Source: Campylobacterales bacterium
GTDB lineage: Bacteria > Campylobacterota > Campylobacteria > Campylobacterales > Sulfurimonadaceae
NCBI GenBank assembly: GCA_014859655.1
Contig: JACUTT010000004.1
Location: 17,841-81,840, forward strand
Length of the DNA: 64,000 bases
Reading direction: 5' to 3'
A model generated the notes under the pieces. That model searched no databases. It was not told the origin of the DNA and saw nothing but the letters and a program-made list of their open reading frames with translations. Of the stretch, positions 26,701-36,248 are shown piece by piece. Every line of letters begins with the position of its first letter. The first letter of the stretch is position 1. The position numbers and the translations under genes were made by a program.

Positions 26701-27075
26701 ATGAAACAGATAAAAGTGCTTGCAGTGGATGACGATATCATTAACTTGAAACTCCTTAAATCGATGCTGATGAAGCTTCCGAATGTCTCAGAAGTCCTCG
26801 AAGCCAAAAACGGCGAAGATGGCCTCAAGATCCTGAAGAGCCGAACAGACATTAACCTTATTTTGCTCGACATCATCATGCCTATTATGAACGGGATCGA
26901 GATGCTCAAAATCGTACGTTCTGACGAGAGTCTCAGCAATATTCCGGTTATTGTGCTGACGACAGATGAGACAAAGAAAAGCGAGGCTTTGGAGTGCGGG
27001 GCAAATGACTTTATTATGAAACCAGTACGCGAGAAGAATGTATCCGAAAAGATAGCGCGTCTTATCAACATCTAA
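26701..27075 (+). CDS. CheY-like single-domain response regulator
   Basis: The 124 residues form a complete receiver: acidic pocket VDDD (9-12), phospho-Asp57 in LLDIIMP, the switch Thr in VIVLTTDE (87-88) and Lys107 in FIMKPV. There is no output domain, so it must act by binding a target such as the flagellar motor or another enzyme. It is the last gene of the PAS-HPt-kinase set and ends at a bidirectional terminator shared with lon. Confidence 0.93.
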   Translation: MKQIKVLAVDDDIINLKLLKSMLMKLPNVSEVLEAKNGEDGLKILKSRTDINLILLDIIMPIMNGIEMLKIVRSDESLSNIPVIVLTTDETKKSEALECGANDFIMKPVREKNVSEKIARLINI

Positions 27076-27086
27076 ACTCTTAAAAA

Positions 27087-27105
27087 GGCAGGCCTTGCGC
27101 CTGTC
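27087..27105. terminator. Bidirectional terminator between the CheY-like gene and lon
   Basis: GGCAGGC pairs with GCCTGTC (one G-U pair) around a 5-base loop. An A-run lies on one side and a T-rich tract on the other, between two convergent genes. Confidence 0.75.
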
Positions 27106-27109
27106 TCTT

Positions 27110-29530
27110 CTAGTCTACTAAAACAATATCCAAAACCTCTTCAACACGTTTGACACCTTTGATCTGCAGTGCTTCGCGAACCTCTGACGGAATATCTTCC
27201 AGATCACGCTCGTAATTCTTTTGGGGAATAAGCACCAGTCTCATGCCGGCGCGATGCGCTGCGATAAGCTTTTCACGCAGTCCGCCGATGGGAAGAACAT
27301 CCCCGACCAACGAGGTCTCTCCTGTCATAGCAACATCTGAACGGATCTTTTTGCCGCTGAGTATGGACGCGATAACGCTTACCATTGCTATACCGGCGCT
27401 CGGACCATCTTTTGGCGTTGCTCCGTCGGGCACGTGTATGTGAAGATCATAGCGTCTATAGACCTCAGAGGCCTCGATCTCGGCCTTGTCGTCACGCTCT
27501 TTTATACTCAGCGGAATGTTCTTTTCATCTATCTTGAGCACATTGGTGTCGATGAGTATCTTTACAAGGCTCATTGCAATGCGTGAGGACTCTTTCATCA
27601 CATCTCCCAGGCTCCCGGTGATCTGCATCTGCCCCTTGCCTTTGATACGGATGGCTTCGAGTTTCAAGACATCACCTCCGACGGCTGTCCATGCCAGTCC
27701 GTAGACGACACCGACACGGGGAATACTGTCGGTTCTGTCAATCTCAAAGACTGTTTTTTCGAGAAAATCTTTAAGATTTTTCAAGGAGACTGAGATCTTG
27801 TGCAGCTCTGGATTTTCCAAGATCATCTTCGCTGATTTTCGGATGATATCTGCCATGCGGCGGCGCAGGTTTCGCACGCCTGCCTCGCGGGTGTGCTTGT
27901 TGATGATCTCTTCGAGGGCACTTTTTGAGATGGAGAGCTCCGAACTCTTGAGACCGTGTTTTTTCAGCTCCTGAGGAAGGAGGTAGCGCTTGGCGATCTC
28001 GAACTTCTCCTGAGGCGTGTAGGAGCTGACAAATATAAACTCCATCCTGTCGCGCAGAGGTGCGGGAATACTGCCGACATCATTGGCCGTCGCGATAAAT
28101 ATCGACTTAGAGAGGTCCAGATTGAAGTTGAGATAGTAATCTCTGAAACTCTTGTTCTGCTCCGGATCGAGTATCTCCAGCAGTGCCGATGTCGGATCGC
28201 CCCGCTGTGAGCGCCCCACCTTGTCGATCTCATCCAAAACGATGACAGGGTTCATCTTTTTCGCATCAATCAGACCCTGCACGATACGTCCCGGCATAGC
28301 ACCCACGTAGGTGCGTCTGTGACCCCGCAGTTCGTTTACATCTTCGAGCCCGCCCAAGGCAATGCGCACAAGCGGACGTTTCAGCGCTTCGGCTATGGAG
28401 TTTGCCAAAGAGGTCTTTCCGACCCCAGGAGGGCCCGCGAAGCACAAAATAGCGCCGTGTGCCTCTTTTTCGCTGATGCCGCGCAGCTCCAGAAGCTCTT
28501 TGACGGAGAAGTACTCGACGATGCGGTCTTTGGGCTTTTTCAATGAGTAGTGGTCTTTTTCTAGCTGCTTTTCAACCTCTTCGATCTTCAGAGGTTTTTT
28601 GGCCATCTCGCCGTAGGGGAGCTCAAGTACCCACTCCAGATAGGTCTGTATCATCCCTGCGTCCGAGGAGTCGGGGTGCATGCGCGCGAAGCGCTCGAGC
28701 TGTTTATGCACCTCTTTGTAGGCATCCTCGCCCATGGATTTTTTCTTCTTCTCGAGCTTGACTCGGTACTCTTCGATCTCCTCTTCGCGTTGCGTGTCGG
28801 AGCCTAGTTCGCGCTGGATCTGTTTGAGCTGTTCTTTGAGGAAATACTCCTTGTTCACCTTCTCGATGCGGTTGTGCACTTTTGAACGGATCTCTTTTTG
28901 GAGCTTGTTAGCTTCTATCTCGCCGCTGAGCGCGTCGATAAGTTTGAGGTAGCGGTTCTCTAGATTCTCTTCTACAAAGAGCTCAAAGGCCAACTCTTTT
29001 CTCAGTTTTATAGAGCTGCAGATCAGATCCGCAATACGGCCATGCTCATGGTTCTCTTCGATGGTGCGCAAAAGGTCAGGCGGGAAATAGCTGCTTACCT
29101 GTGAGAGCATACGCACTTTTTCGCGCACAATCTCCAAGACCGCGTCCATCTTCAGGGTGTTCTCCACGCTGCTTTCGATGATATCAACATTGGCAAGCAT
29201 CGGGTCATGTTCGATTTCTTTGATCACCTTGCCTCGTGCAAGTCCTTGAAAAAGCACCTTTACGCGGCCATCAGGAAGAGAGACCTTGCGCATGATCGAG
29301 CCGATAACGCCCGCATTGTAGATCCCGTCAAAATCGCGTGAACCCTCTTCATCAGGAAGGGTCGGGCAGACAAGAACCAGCGAGTTGTTCTCTATCGCTA
29401 TAGCAGCGGCCTGGATGTTTTTCTCGTCGCTCAAGAAGAGTGGAGAGATCATAAACGGATATAAAAAAAGTTCATCTTCCGCAATAACTGGAATAATTGC
29501 TGGGAAAGAACTGTAGTGACTTAGTTGCAT
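27110..29530 (-). CDS. lon: ATP-dependent protease Lon
   Basis: At 806 residues it has the N-terminal substrate-binding domain (SPLFLSDEKNIQA), the AAA+ module with Walker A GPPGVGKT and Walker B PVIVLDEID, and the C-terminal serine/lysine protease domain with the catalytic Ser in PKDGPSAGIAMV. It degrades misfolded and regulatory proteins in the cytoplasm. It lies 25 bases downstream of bamD on the same strand, a neighbourhood common in Campylobacterota. Confidence 0.97.
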   Translation of the reverse strand: MQLSHYSSFPAIIPVIAEDELFLYPFMISPLFLSDEKNIQAAAIAIENNSLVLVCPTLPDEEGSRDFDGIYNAGVIGSIMRKVSLPDGRVKVLFQGLARGKVIKEIEHDPMLANVDIIESSVENTLKMDAVLEIVREKVRMLSQVSSYFPPDLLRTIEENHEHGRIADLICSSIKLRKELAFELFVEENLENRYLKLIDALSGEIEANKLQKEIRSKVHNRIEKVNKEYFLKEQLKQIQRELGSDTQREEEIEEYRVKLEKKKKSMGEDAYKEVHKQLERFARMHPDSSDAGMIQTYLEWVLELPYGEMAKKPLKIEEVEKQLEKDHYSLKKPKDRIVEYFSVKELLELRGISEKEAHGAILCFAGPPGVGKTSLANSIAEALKRPLVRIALGGLEDVNELRGHRRTYVGAMPGRIVQGLIDAKKMNPVIVLDEIDKVGRSQRGDPTSALLEILDPEQNKSFRDYYLNFNLDLSKSIFIATANDVGSIPAPLRDRMEFIFVSSYTPQEKFEIAKRYLLPQELKKHGLKSSELSISKSALEEIINKHTREAGVRNLRRRMADIIRKSAKMILENPELHKISVSLKNLKDFLEKTVFEIDRTDSIPRVGVVYGLAWTAVGGDVLKLEAIRIKGKGQMQITGSLGDVMKESSRIAMSLVKILIDTNVLKIDEKNIPLSIKERDDKAEIEASEVYRRYDLHIHVPDGATPKDGPSAGIAMVSVIASILSGKKIRSDVAMTGETSLVGDVLPIGGLREKLIAAHRAGMRLVLIPQKNYERDLEDIPSEVREALQIKGVKRVEEVLDIVLVD

Positions 29531-29555
29531 ATATTTTCCTCTTATAGTAATAAAA

Positions 29556-30281
29556 TTATTCTTTTATATTTCCCTGCGTATCCTGTGCCATGACACTTCT
29601 GGTCTCAGGAATCCAAGAAGCATACCAGCTGGCCGTACCGTCTCCTTCAAAGATCTCTCTGTACCATGACGTATCAGGCGGTCTCACCTCGTCCCAGTTG
29701 ATCCAGCTCTCCTGCTCTTTCTGGGCATAAAAAGCTTGGGCCTTAGGCTTGTCTATTCTGCCATAAAGAGAGGAGATCGTCTGGTTTAGATTTGCACGCG
29801 CTAGATAAAGCCTTACTAGCATCGTGTCCACTGCCGGCAGATAATAGGAGCCGTAATAGGTCTGTTTAAAATTTTCTCCCTCTTTGAGCGCGTTATTGAT
29901 AAGCGTCTGATCGCGGCGCGGATTGGGAAGGGCCATGAATTTTGCACGCATCTTTAAAAAGGATGCAAACTCTCTCTCATTAGCGGAGGCAAAACGACGG
30001 ATATACTCATCCAAAAAGTGCTCCGCCAGCATATATTCGCCCGCTTCCATATGGGCCTGCGCCATGATCATCGTCGCTTCACGCAGCAAAGGCGAGCCGA
30101 TATGCTCGCTTTGAAGTGATGAGAAATAGCCGTCCGCTTTTTCCAAGGAGGCATTGGCCACCGCATCAATCATTTTTTCATACCAGTACACCGCAGGTTT
30201 GTTGTACTCGGCTATCTCTTTGCCGCAGCCAACAAAAAAAGTCAACACAATAAAAATCATTGCGGAAATTCTAAATCTCAT
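29556..30281 (-). CDS. bamD: Outer-membrane assembly lipoprotein BamD
   Basis: The 241-residue precursor has a lipoprotein signal ending in FFVGC (lipidated Cys19). It is followed by TPR-like helices with the BamD pattern (EAGEYMLAEHFLDEYIRRF, YLPAVDTMLVRLYLARANL). It supports BamA in inserting beta-barrel proteins such as LptD. A -10 box TAAAAT lies at 30308-30313, in a region shared with the divergent fliW gene. Confidence 0.9.
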   Translation of the reverse strand: MRFRISAMIFIVLTFFVGCGKEIAEYNKPAVYWYEKMIDAVANASLEKADGYFSSLQSEHIGSPLLREATMIMAQAHMEAGEYMLAEHFLDEYIRRFASANEREFASFLKMRAKFMALPNPRRDQTLINNALKEGENFKQTYYGSYYLPAVDTMLVRLYLARANLNQTISSLYGRIDKPKAQAFYAQKEQESWINWDEVRPPDTSWYREIFEGDGTASWYASWIPETRSVMAQDTQGNIKE

Positions 30282-30307
30282 CGTTTATCCTTATTAAAAG
30301 AAGGATG

Positions 30308-30313
30308 ATTTTA
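30308..30313 (-). promoter_or_regulatory. -10 box for bamD-lon
   Basis: TAAAAT in the context TTGGCTAAAAT lies 27 bases upstream of the bamD ATG. The start would leave room for the AAGGATAA ribosome site. Confidence 0.5.
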
Positions 30314-30378
30314 GCCAAGTCGGAGTTAGGAAGAGTTTAAAATAAATTCCAATTCTTGCCTTTTAATAGTTGTACTGC

Positions 30379-30384
30379 TACAAT
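30379..30384 (+). promoter_or_regulatory. -10 box for fliW-proC
   Basis: TGCTACAAT is an extended -10 element. The TACAAT hexamer ends 32 bases before the chosen fliW start and lies downstream of an in-frame ATG at 30356, which argues against that longer start. Confidence 0.55.
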
Positions 30385-30415
30385 ACCCGACAAACTATAC
30401 GATACAAGGCAATCT

Positions 30416-30841
30416 ATGCTATTTGAGCTAAAGCTCCCTCTTTTGGGATTTGAGTCGATCAAACAGATGAAACTTACAAAAATTGACGATATATTCATGC
30501 AGCTTGAAAATGTTACAAACAAGGGAAAACCCTCATTTACGCTTATCGACCCCTTTGTTTTAAAGCCCTACGAGATCGAGATACCCGAATCCGTCCAGAC
30601 ACTTTTAGAGATCAATGAAAGCTCAAATATTTTGATATACAACATCGTTGTTATTCAACAGCCTCTGGAAAAATCAGCCATAAACTTTATCGCGCCTCTG
30701 ATCTTCAACACAGACAACCTGACCATGGCACAGACCATACTTGATGGAAAAAGCGCGCATGGACACGGCATGGCCGAGTGTATCTGCGACTTTATGAACA
30801 AAGACGAGAAGAAGAACAAAAAGGAGAGTGACCATGTCTAA
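30416..30841 (+). CDS. fliW: Flagellar assembly factor FliW
   Basis: The start at 30416 has AAGG seven bases ahead and gives 141 residues beginning MLFELKLPLLGFE, the family N-terminus. TLIDPFVLKPYEIEIP and NFIAPLIFNTDN are further family motifs. FliW binds flagellin and antagonises the RNA-binding regulator CsrA, so it couples filament assembly to translation. The fliW-proC pair is conserved in Campylobacter. The stop lies 8 bases inside proC. Confidence 0.92.
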   Translation: MLFELKLPLLGFESIKQMKLTKIDDIFMQLENVTNKGKPSFTLIDPFVLKPYEIEIPESVQTLLEINESSNILIYNIVVIQQPLEKSAINFIAPLIFNTDNLTMAQTILDGKSAHGHGMAECICDFMNKDEKKNKKESDHV

Positions 30842-31598
30842 AACGATCACGTTTATCGGCAACGGAAACATGGCACTTGCTATAGCGCAGGGGCTTAAAC
30901 ATAACTATGAAATAGAGGTCGTCGGACGCACACCTGCAAACCTTGAAAAGTTTGAAAAAGCCCTGGGAAAAAGCATTCAAAAGCATGCGCTGAAGGGCTT
31001 TGACATCTCCGGCAAAACAGTCATCTTTGGAGTAAAACCCCAAAACCTTACAGAGGTCTCCGCCCAGCTTCAAGGAAGTGCCGAAACGCTCTACTCGATC
31101 TTGGCAGGCACCACGCTTCAGAGCCTCAGAAGTGCTATCAAGGCCAAAAGCCATGTTCGCGCCATGCCCAATATGGCCGCCTCCGTGCAAAAGTCGATGA
31201 CGACCCTGACAGGGGATGCAAGCGTGCAAGAAGAGGCGCTTTCCATCTTCTCTGCTATAGGAAAAGCCCACTGGCTAGGAAGCGAAAAAGAGATCGACGT
31301 CGCAACTGCGCTGGCAGGAAGCGGACCCGCCTACCTGGCGCTGATCGCCGAAGCCCTTGCCGACGGCGCGGTCAACCAGGGGCTCAAACGCGTCGATGCT
31401 ATGGCTGTCATGCGGGGACTTTTTGAAGGTTTCGGCGCACTTATCCAAGAGCAGCACCCTGCCCTCTTAAAAGACACGATAATGAGTCCCGGCGGCACAA
31501 CCGCAGCCGGATACGCGGCCCTGGAAAACGGCAATGTCAGAAATGCCTGCATCCAGGCAATTGCCAAGGCGAACGAACGTGCCAAGGCACTTTCGTAA
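30834..31598 (+). CDS. proC: Pyrroline-5-carboxylate reductase
   Basis: The ATG at 30834 follows AAAAAGGAGA; a GTG two codons upstream is less well placed. The 254 residues start with an NAD(P)-binding GNGNMA motif and end with the substrate domain (ALAGSGPAYLALIAEAL, MSPGGTTAAGYAALE) typical of ProC. It makes proline from pyrroline-5-carboxylate. It overlaps fliW by 8 bases and contains one of the GCTATAGC octamers (30879-30886). Confidence 0.95.
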   Translation: MSKTITFIGNGNMALAIAQGLKHNYEIEVVGRTPANLEKFEKALGKSIQKHALKGFDISGKTVIFGVKPQNLTEVSAQLQGSAETLYSILAGTTLQSLRSAIKAKSHVRAMPNMAASVQKSMTTLTGDASVQEEALSIFSAIGKAHWLGSEKEIDVATALAGSGPAYLALIAEALADGAVNQGLKRVDAMAVMRGLFEGFGALIQEQHPALLKDTIMSPGGTTAAGYAALENGNVRNACIQAIAKANERAKALS

Positions 31599-31703
31599 AC
31601 CATCGGTAAACCAAGAGTAAACCCTCGGATAACGCCCCCTCCTAAATAAACTTTTCTAATATCAGAGCCCTCTTCTTAACATAGATTGAAGTATATTTGT
31701 GGG

Positions 31704-31709
31704 TATAAT
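31704..31709 (+). promoter_or_regulatory. -10 box for the MshQ-like/pseudopilin operon
   Basis: GGGTATAAT lies about 70 bases upstream of the start at 31779. A TTGAAG at 31686 is too close to be a standard -35 box. Confidence 0.5.
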
Positions 31710-31778
31710 AAGTCAACACAATTCTCACACATTCAGGCTGAGTCCTCTTTGTGAGTGCAGCAAAACAAGGATTGGCTT

Positions 31779-34700
31779 ATGAAACGATTTTTGACCTTTA
31801 TTTTCTTTTTCACGCTCTCTTCGGAATTAATTTATGCCGACATCGAGCCGGACAATAGCTCGTGCATCGGCGAGGAAATCATAACTGAACTTCACGGAAC
31901 AACCGTGCAGGTGACGCACTCTGTCGCGGGTAAGGTTTTGGCCGATACCGACGAATTTGACCACTATACCTTTAAGCCTGCGAGTTCAGGGAAATTTGTT
32001 GTCTCCTACAGCTCTACTGAAAACAGCGACTTTGCCGTAACCGCTGTCACCGACTGTTCTACCAACAGCAATGTTCTTGTCAGCAATGCAAAAACATTAG
32101 CAGACACTACCATTACCGTTGCCAGCGGAAAAACAGTACATATCTACATCAAAAGACGCTCCAATAAGAGTGCCGACTACACTTTCTCTATGGTCTGGAC
32201 GCCCGACGCTATTATCGCCCCCGAGATCGATACTCCCGACGATTGCAGCACAACAGGTGCGAGCAGCGGGCAGCGCGACTTCTGTCGGCGTTCAAGCTTG
32301 ATCACGCGCGGCGGGATGGTCACTATCGGAAACACTGTTTTGGTACCGCCAGATCCGAACACTCAGGACTGCTCAGCTTACTCTAACGGCGATTTTATCT
32401 CCGATTTCTCCACATCAAACGCTGATGCCAATCTCTGCTCATACAAACTTCTTCCCGGGAAAAACTCCACCTCCGCAAGACTGACCCTTCCTGATGCGGC
32501 GAACAGCGAGATCCTTTTCGCCGGACTTTACTGGCAGTCGATCGTTCCCGATACGGCGCTAAGCAGTTTGACCGGAATGAATGTTCATATTCAAAACGAG
32601 GATGCCACAGGAGGAGGGGCCGGGCTCAAAGCCGTGACTGTTGATAAACTTGACTACGAATTAGGTGCCGGTCGAACCGGTTTCTACTCTTATGCCGCAT
32701 TTTCAAATATCACCTCTGTCTTTACTGCCAATAATTGGACGGAGGGGAATATCATCGTAGAAGGTATCCCCTCCTACCAGGGTAACATTCCTGTTTTAGG
32801 AAACTACGGTGCATGGTCGCTTGTCGTCATCTACAAAGACCCGCAGCAGCCGCTTAAAAACTTCTCCGTATTTGACGGCTGGAAAATCGTCAAAGGGGCG
32901 GTTAACACTGAATTCTCGGACTTGGAGATAGGTATACAAGGATTTTACACTCCAAAAGTCGGCTCCATAAACTCATCTGTATCGATTTTTGTAGCGGAAG
33001 GCGACAAATATATCTCAGGCGACGATCTGACCATCGTTAATGAACTCACCGGTACTCAAGTCAGCCTGGGTACGCAAAACTCAAGCATCGACAATGTCCC
33101 AATACGAGAGCCCTTCTTGATCAATAACAACGGCATAGATATCCATACCTACTCCGTGGGAGATTATTTGCAAAACCAACAGAGCTTTGTGCGCTTCCAT
33201 TTTAAAAATACCACAAATAGCACCGACACCCACTGGCCCTCTATGATAGCTTTTGAGACGGACATCTATGAGCCCAGCTTCTGTTATGATTATGCCTACT
33301 CTCAAAACAGCTCCTTCTTTACCAATGAGAACAACGGAACAGAGCCACCCAGGATTGAAGGCGATCCGGTTCAAGCAAATGATTTGGTCACTGTCAATTT
33401 ATATGTCAGAAACCTTGAAGACTCTGATATAGAGGCAAGGAATGTCTTAATTGATATCACTGACATCAACACCAGCCAGGCCGTCTACTCGAGAGATTCG
33501 GTGAAACTCACCTATCCGAACTCTATTTTCCCGCTTGCGGTTGATGACACAGATTTTGTAGTCGGCGACAGCTTCGTCAAGGGCATAGACATCGGGAGTG
33601 TGCGTGGGAAGGATTATTTCTATGCACATTATGAGCTGATGCCCTCCGTCACGACGATCGACATGCCTATCAACGCAACGATGCGCTATGACCTGGTCTT
33701 CTCCGACGGAACTGTTATCCCCTTTGAATCCACCCTGGGAGGCGAAAAACTGCCCATGTGTGGCGGGGCGAGCTCTAACTATAGCCCTACTTGGAGTATC
33801 TTTGATATTGTCGATGCCAATCTCTACAGCACTGGTAACAAAAAATACAATATCCCGACCCAGGTTGCAAGACGCCCCGGCTACTTCAATCTTGTCTCCT
33901 TTGAACCCGCTGATCTGACCACGCACAAGCCCGTCAGCACTATTGTTGCGGTCGAGCTTATCGATGCAGGGGCCTACCACGTCACCTCGGCCTCCTGTTC
34001 CGAAACCTCCTCTTCCATCTCAGGAAAGATATGGATCACCTTCGGTACCGGTGCTGGCGGCGGCGAACCATCGGATGTAGAGACACTCAATATCGCCGCT
34101 GCGATCAGCGGCGGACTGATTATGCAGCACCCGAATTATCCGATTGCGAGTCCAGAGGACTTCTACTCGGTTGCACGAAAAAATGCTGCCTTTAGAATCA
34201 GCTACAACGTCGCCAATGACGACGGGGAAGAGCTTGTTCAGCTTGGCGGTGGCGATAACGCTTGGCAGATCTTGAACTTTACCAAGCTTGTCCAGGACAT
34301 CGGCGAATGCTCCTCTCCCGTTCTCTTTAATCCCAACAGCGACCAGCTCACCACCCAGGTAGCGGCCGTATGCGGCAACAGCGGAGGCGTAGGCGGCTCG
34401 GCCTTGAACAACTGGCAGCTCGCACGCTGCCAGGAGTGTATCTATGGCTACAGAACAAAATATGTCTGTTCACGCGATAACTTTGCCATCCGTCCCGAAG
34501 CGCTGGACGTAAAAATATTTGACCGCCCGCAAGAAGCAGGCCCCGAAGTGCAACTGGAAAAAGTCTCCAATGCTGCCGTAGGCTATATTTACAAGTATGA
34601 CATTACAGCGACAAGCCACACTTCCAATCTGCCCACAATAGGCTATACCCAGTATTTCAATGACGGCACCGATGCCAACCTCTCTTTTGAATGGTCACCT

Positions 34701-36248
34701 CTGCCCGGACGTGATGTTTCAGGCTGTAATGATACAGATCACCAATCTCCCTTTTTGTACATCAAAGATGGCCTCGATCAGAATGCAGAAGGCAGTAGCA
34801 GCAAACTGGGGAGATATGACATAAAACTCATCGACAGAGAGTGGACAAAAGTCGATGTGAACCCACCGCACCACACAGGCATCAATCCGATAAGCGGCTT
34901 TGACCACTCTGTCTATTTTGAACCCGATGACTGTATCCTAAACAGCAGTGACGTGCCGCTCTCAATCAATAATTACAACGCCAACAAGGTGGGCTGCGAT
35001 GTTAAGAGCTCGCATACCAATCTCTACACGAACACGCTCTTTGAAGACCACAACCTGACCTTCCGTCCCTACGAATACCGTGTCTATACTGTCTCTGAAA
35101 ACAGTAACTCCTTGCTGATCACCAAGGGCGAGAATGACCAAAACATAAGCGCAAATGACTTTGTCTACATCAACAATATCCAAACAACAGAGCAAGGTGG
35201 TACTATCCCTCCTGAAAATATAGGAATGTCTACACGCTACCGGGCCTTTATCCGTCCGGTAGGCGCAGAAAACAATGACACACTTCCAAATTTTGTAAAC
35301 AACTGCTATGCCGAACCCTTGCAGCTGGAGACAAATATGATCATTCCCGCTTCTACTCAAAATCTCAGGAGGCGCGTACTCACAAGCGACCTCATCACTG
35401 ACATATATTCTCTTCCGGCGGCGATCACGACCGGTATAGGTAGTCTTAAAACCGACGTAAGTAGTGTTATGACAGCCTCCACCCCGGTCAATCTCATGCC
35501 CATCATATTCACAAAGAGCGGTCGCGGAACAGTAGCGCTTGAAGTTGATTATAACTACGACAGAGAACGCAACGTCAGTGTCAACCCTCTCCAGATCAAC
35601 TTTAGCGATTCCAACCTAAGTTGTTCTAATATAGCCGATTGTACCCGCGTCGCCGACTTGATTGACAGCTCTCCACATACAGACCTTGTCTATGATAACA
35701 ACGTCACTTACATCTACGGCCGTCTACATAGCCCCCGCCAGCGCGTTGCCCATATCGACCCAAACTCAATCCAGACGACTGCTGTCATTCCACTCGAATA
35801 TGAGTTTTATTGCGATAGCATTACCGGCTGCGATATCGCAAACTTTAACAGCGCGCAGCCTCTTGCGCTTTCGCCTATTGGCCTCTTGAGTCCTGATGAT
35901 GTCCGCTGGTACCGACAAAATGAGCACAATGTCAGTGTTGACGGAAATGCCACGGCAACACAAACCCGTAACGGAAACGACGACGACAAATTCACAACGA
36001 TGCAAATTGATACAAATGCAGTTACCGGAACCTATACCTACAGCGGAAGCCGCGATTACCCCTATAAGGCAACCATAGAGCTCTTTGCTCCCAACTGGCT
36101 TCTCTATAACCGCTATAACGGAAATGCCATTGCTAACGACTTTGAACTCGAGTTTTTCAGAACCGGTAACTGGGCAGGCAGAGACGAAAGCGGCATGAAT
36201 ATTGACCCAAGTTCGCCTACTAATGTCAACAGGAGAGTGGAATGGTAA
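31779..36248 (+). CDS. Large secreted MshQ-like surface protein
   Basis: I chose the ATG at 31779 (AAGG eight bases ahead), which begins with a signal peptide (MKRFLTFIFFFTLSSELIYA). The mature part has about 1,470 residues. The N-terminal 150 residues resemble a pre-peptidase type beta domain. A long Asp/Asn/Ser-rich region with scattered Cys pairs follows. From about residue 910, DNFAIRPEALDVKIF resembles the C-terminal part of MshQ, a protein of the Vibrio MSHA pilus locus. Three pseudopilin genes follow immediately, the first overlapping by 7 bases, so the protein is probably a pilus-tip adhesin or scaffold. A PilY1-type role is the alternative. No membrane anchor is visible. Confidence 0.65.
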   Translation: MKRFLTFIFFFTLSSELIYADIEPDNSSCIGEEIITELHGTTVQVTHSVAGKVLADTDEFDHYTFKPASSGKFVVSYSSTENSDFAVTAVTDCSTNSNVLVSNAKTLADTTITVASGKTVHIYIKRRSNKSADYTFSMVWTPDAIIAPEIDTPDDCSTTGASSGQRDFCRRSSLITRGGMVTIGNTVLVPPDPNTQDCSAYSNGDFISDFSTSNADANLCSYKLLPGKNSTSARLTLPDAANSEILFAGLYWQSIVPDTALSSLTGMNVHIQNEDATGGGAGLKAVTVDKLDYELGAGRTGFYSYAAFSNITSVFTANNWTEGNIIVEGIPSYQGNIPVLGNYGAWSLVVIYKDPQQPLKNFSVFDGWKIVKGAVNTEFSDLEIGIQGFYTPKVGSINSSVSIFVAEGDKYISGDDLTIVNELTGTQVSLGTQNSSIDNVPIREPFLINNNGIDIHTYSVGDYLQNQQSFVRFHFKNTTNSTDTHWPSMIAFETDIYEPSFCYDYAYSQNSSFFTNENNGTEPPRIEGDPVQANDLVTVNLYVRNLEDSDIEARNVLIDITDINTSQAVYSRDSVKLTYPNSIFPLAVDDTDFVVGDSFVKGIDIGSVRGKDYFYAHYELMPSVTTIDMPINATMRYDLVFSDGTVIPFESTLGGEKLPMCGGASSNYSPTWSIFDIVDANLYSTGNKKYNIPTQVARRPGYFNLVSFEPADLTTHKPVSTIVAVELIDAGAYHVTSASCSETSSSISGKIWITFGTGAGGGEPSDVETLNIAAAISGGLIMQHPNYPIASPEDFYSVARKNAAFRISYNVANDDGEELVQLGGGDNAWQILNFTKLVQDIGECSSPVLFNPNSDQLTTQVAAVCGNSGGVGGSALNNWQLARCQECIYGYRTKYVCSRDNFAIRPEALDVKIFDRPQEAGPEVQLEKVSNAAVGYIYKYDITATSHTSNLPTIGYTQYFNDGTDANLSFEWSPLPGRDVSGCNDTDHQSPFLYIKDGLDQNAEGSSSKLGRYDIKLIDREWTKVDVNPPHHTGINPISGFDHSVYFEPDDCILNSSDVPLSINNYNANKVGCDVKSSHTNLYTNTLFEDHNLTFRPYEYRVYTVSENSNSLLITKGENDQNISANDFVYINNIQTTEQGGTIPPENIGMSTRYRAFIRPVGAENNDTLPNFVNNCYAEPLQLETNMIIPASTQNLRRRVLTSDLITDIYSLPAAITTGIGSLKTDVSSVMTASTPVNLMPIIFTKSGRGTVALEVDYNYDRERNVSVNPLQINFSDSNLSCSNIADCTRVADLIDSSPHTDLVYDNNVTYIYGRLHSPRQRVAHIDPNSIQTTAVIPLEYEFYCDSITGCDIANFNSAQPLALSPIGLLSPDDVRWYRQNEHNVSVDGNATATQTRNGNDDDKFTTMQIDTNAVTGTYTYSGSRDYPYKATIELFAPNWLLYNRYNGNAIANDFELEFFRTGNWAGRDESGMNIDPSSPTNVNRRVEW

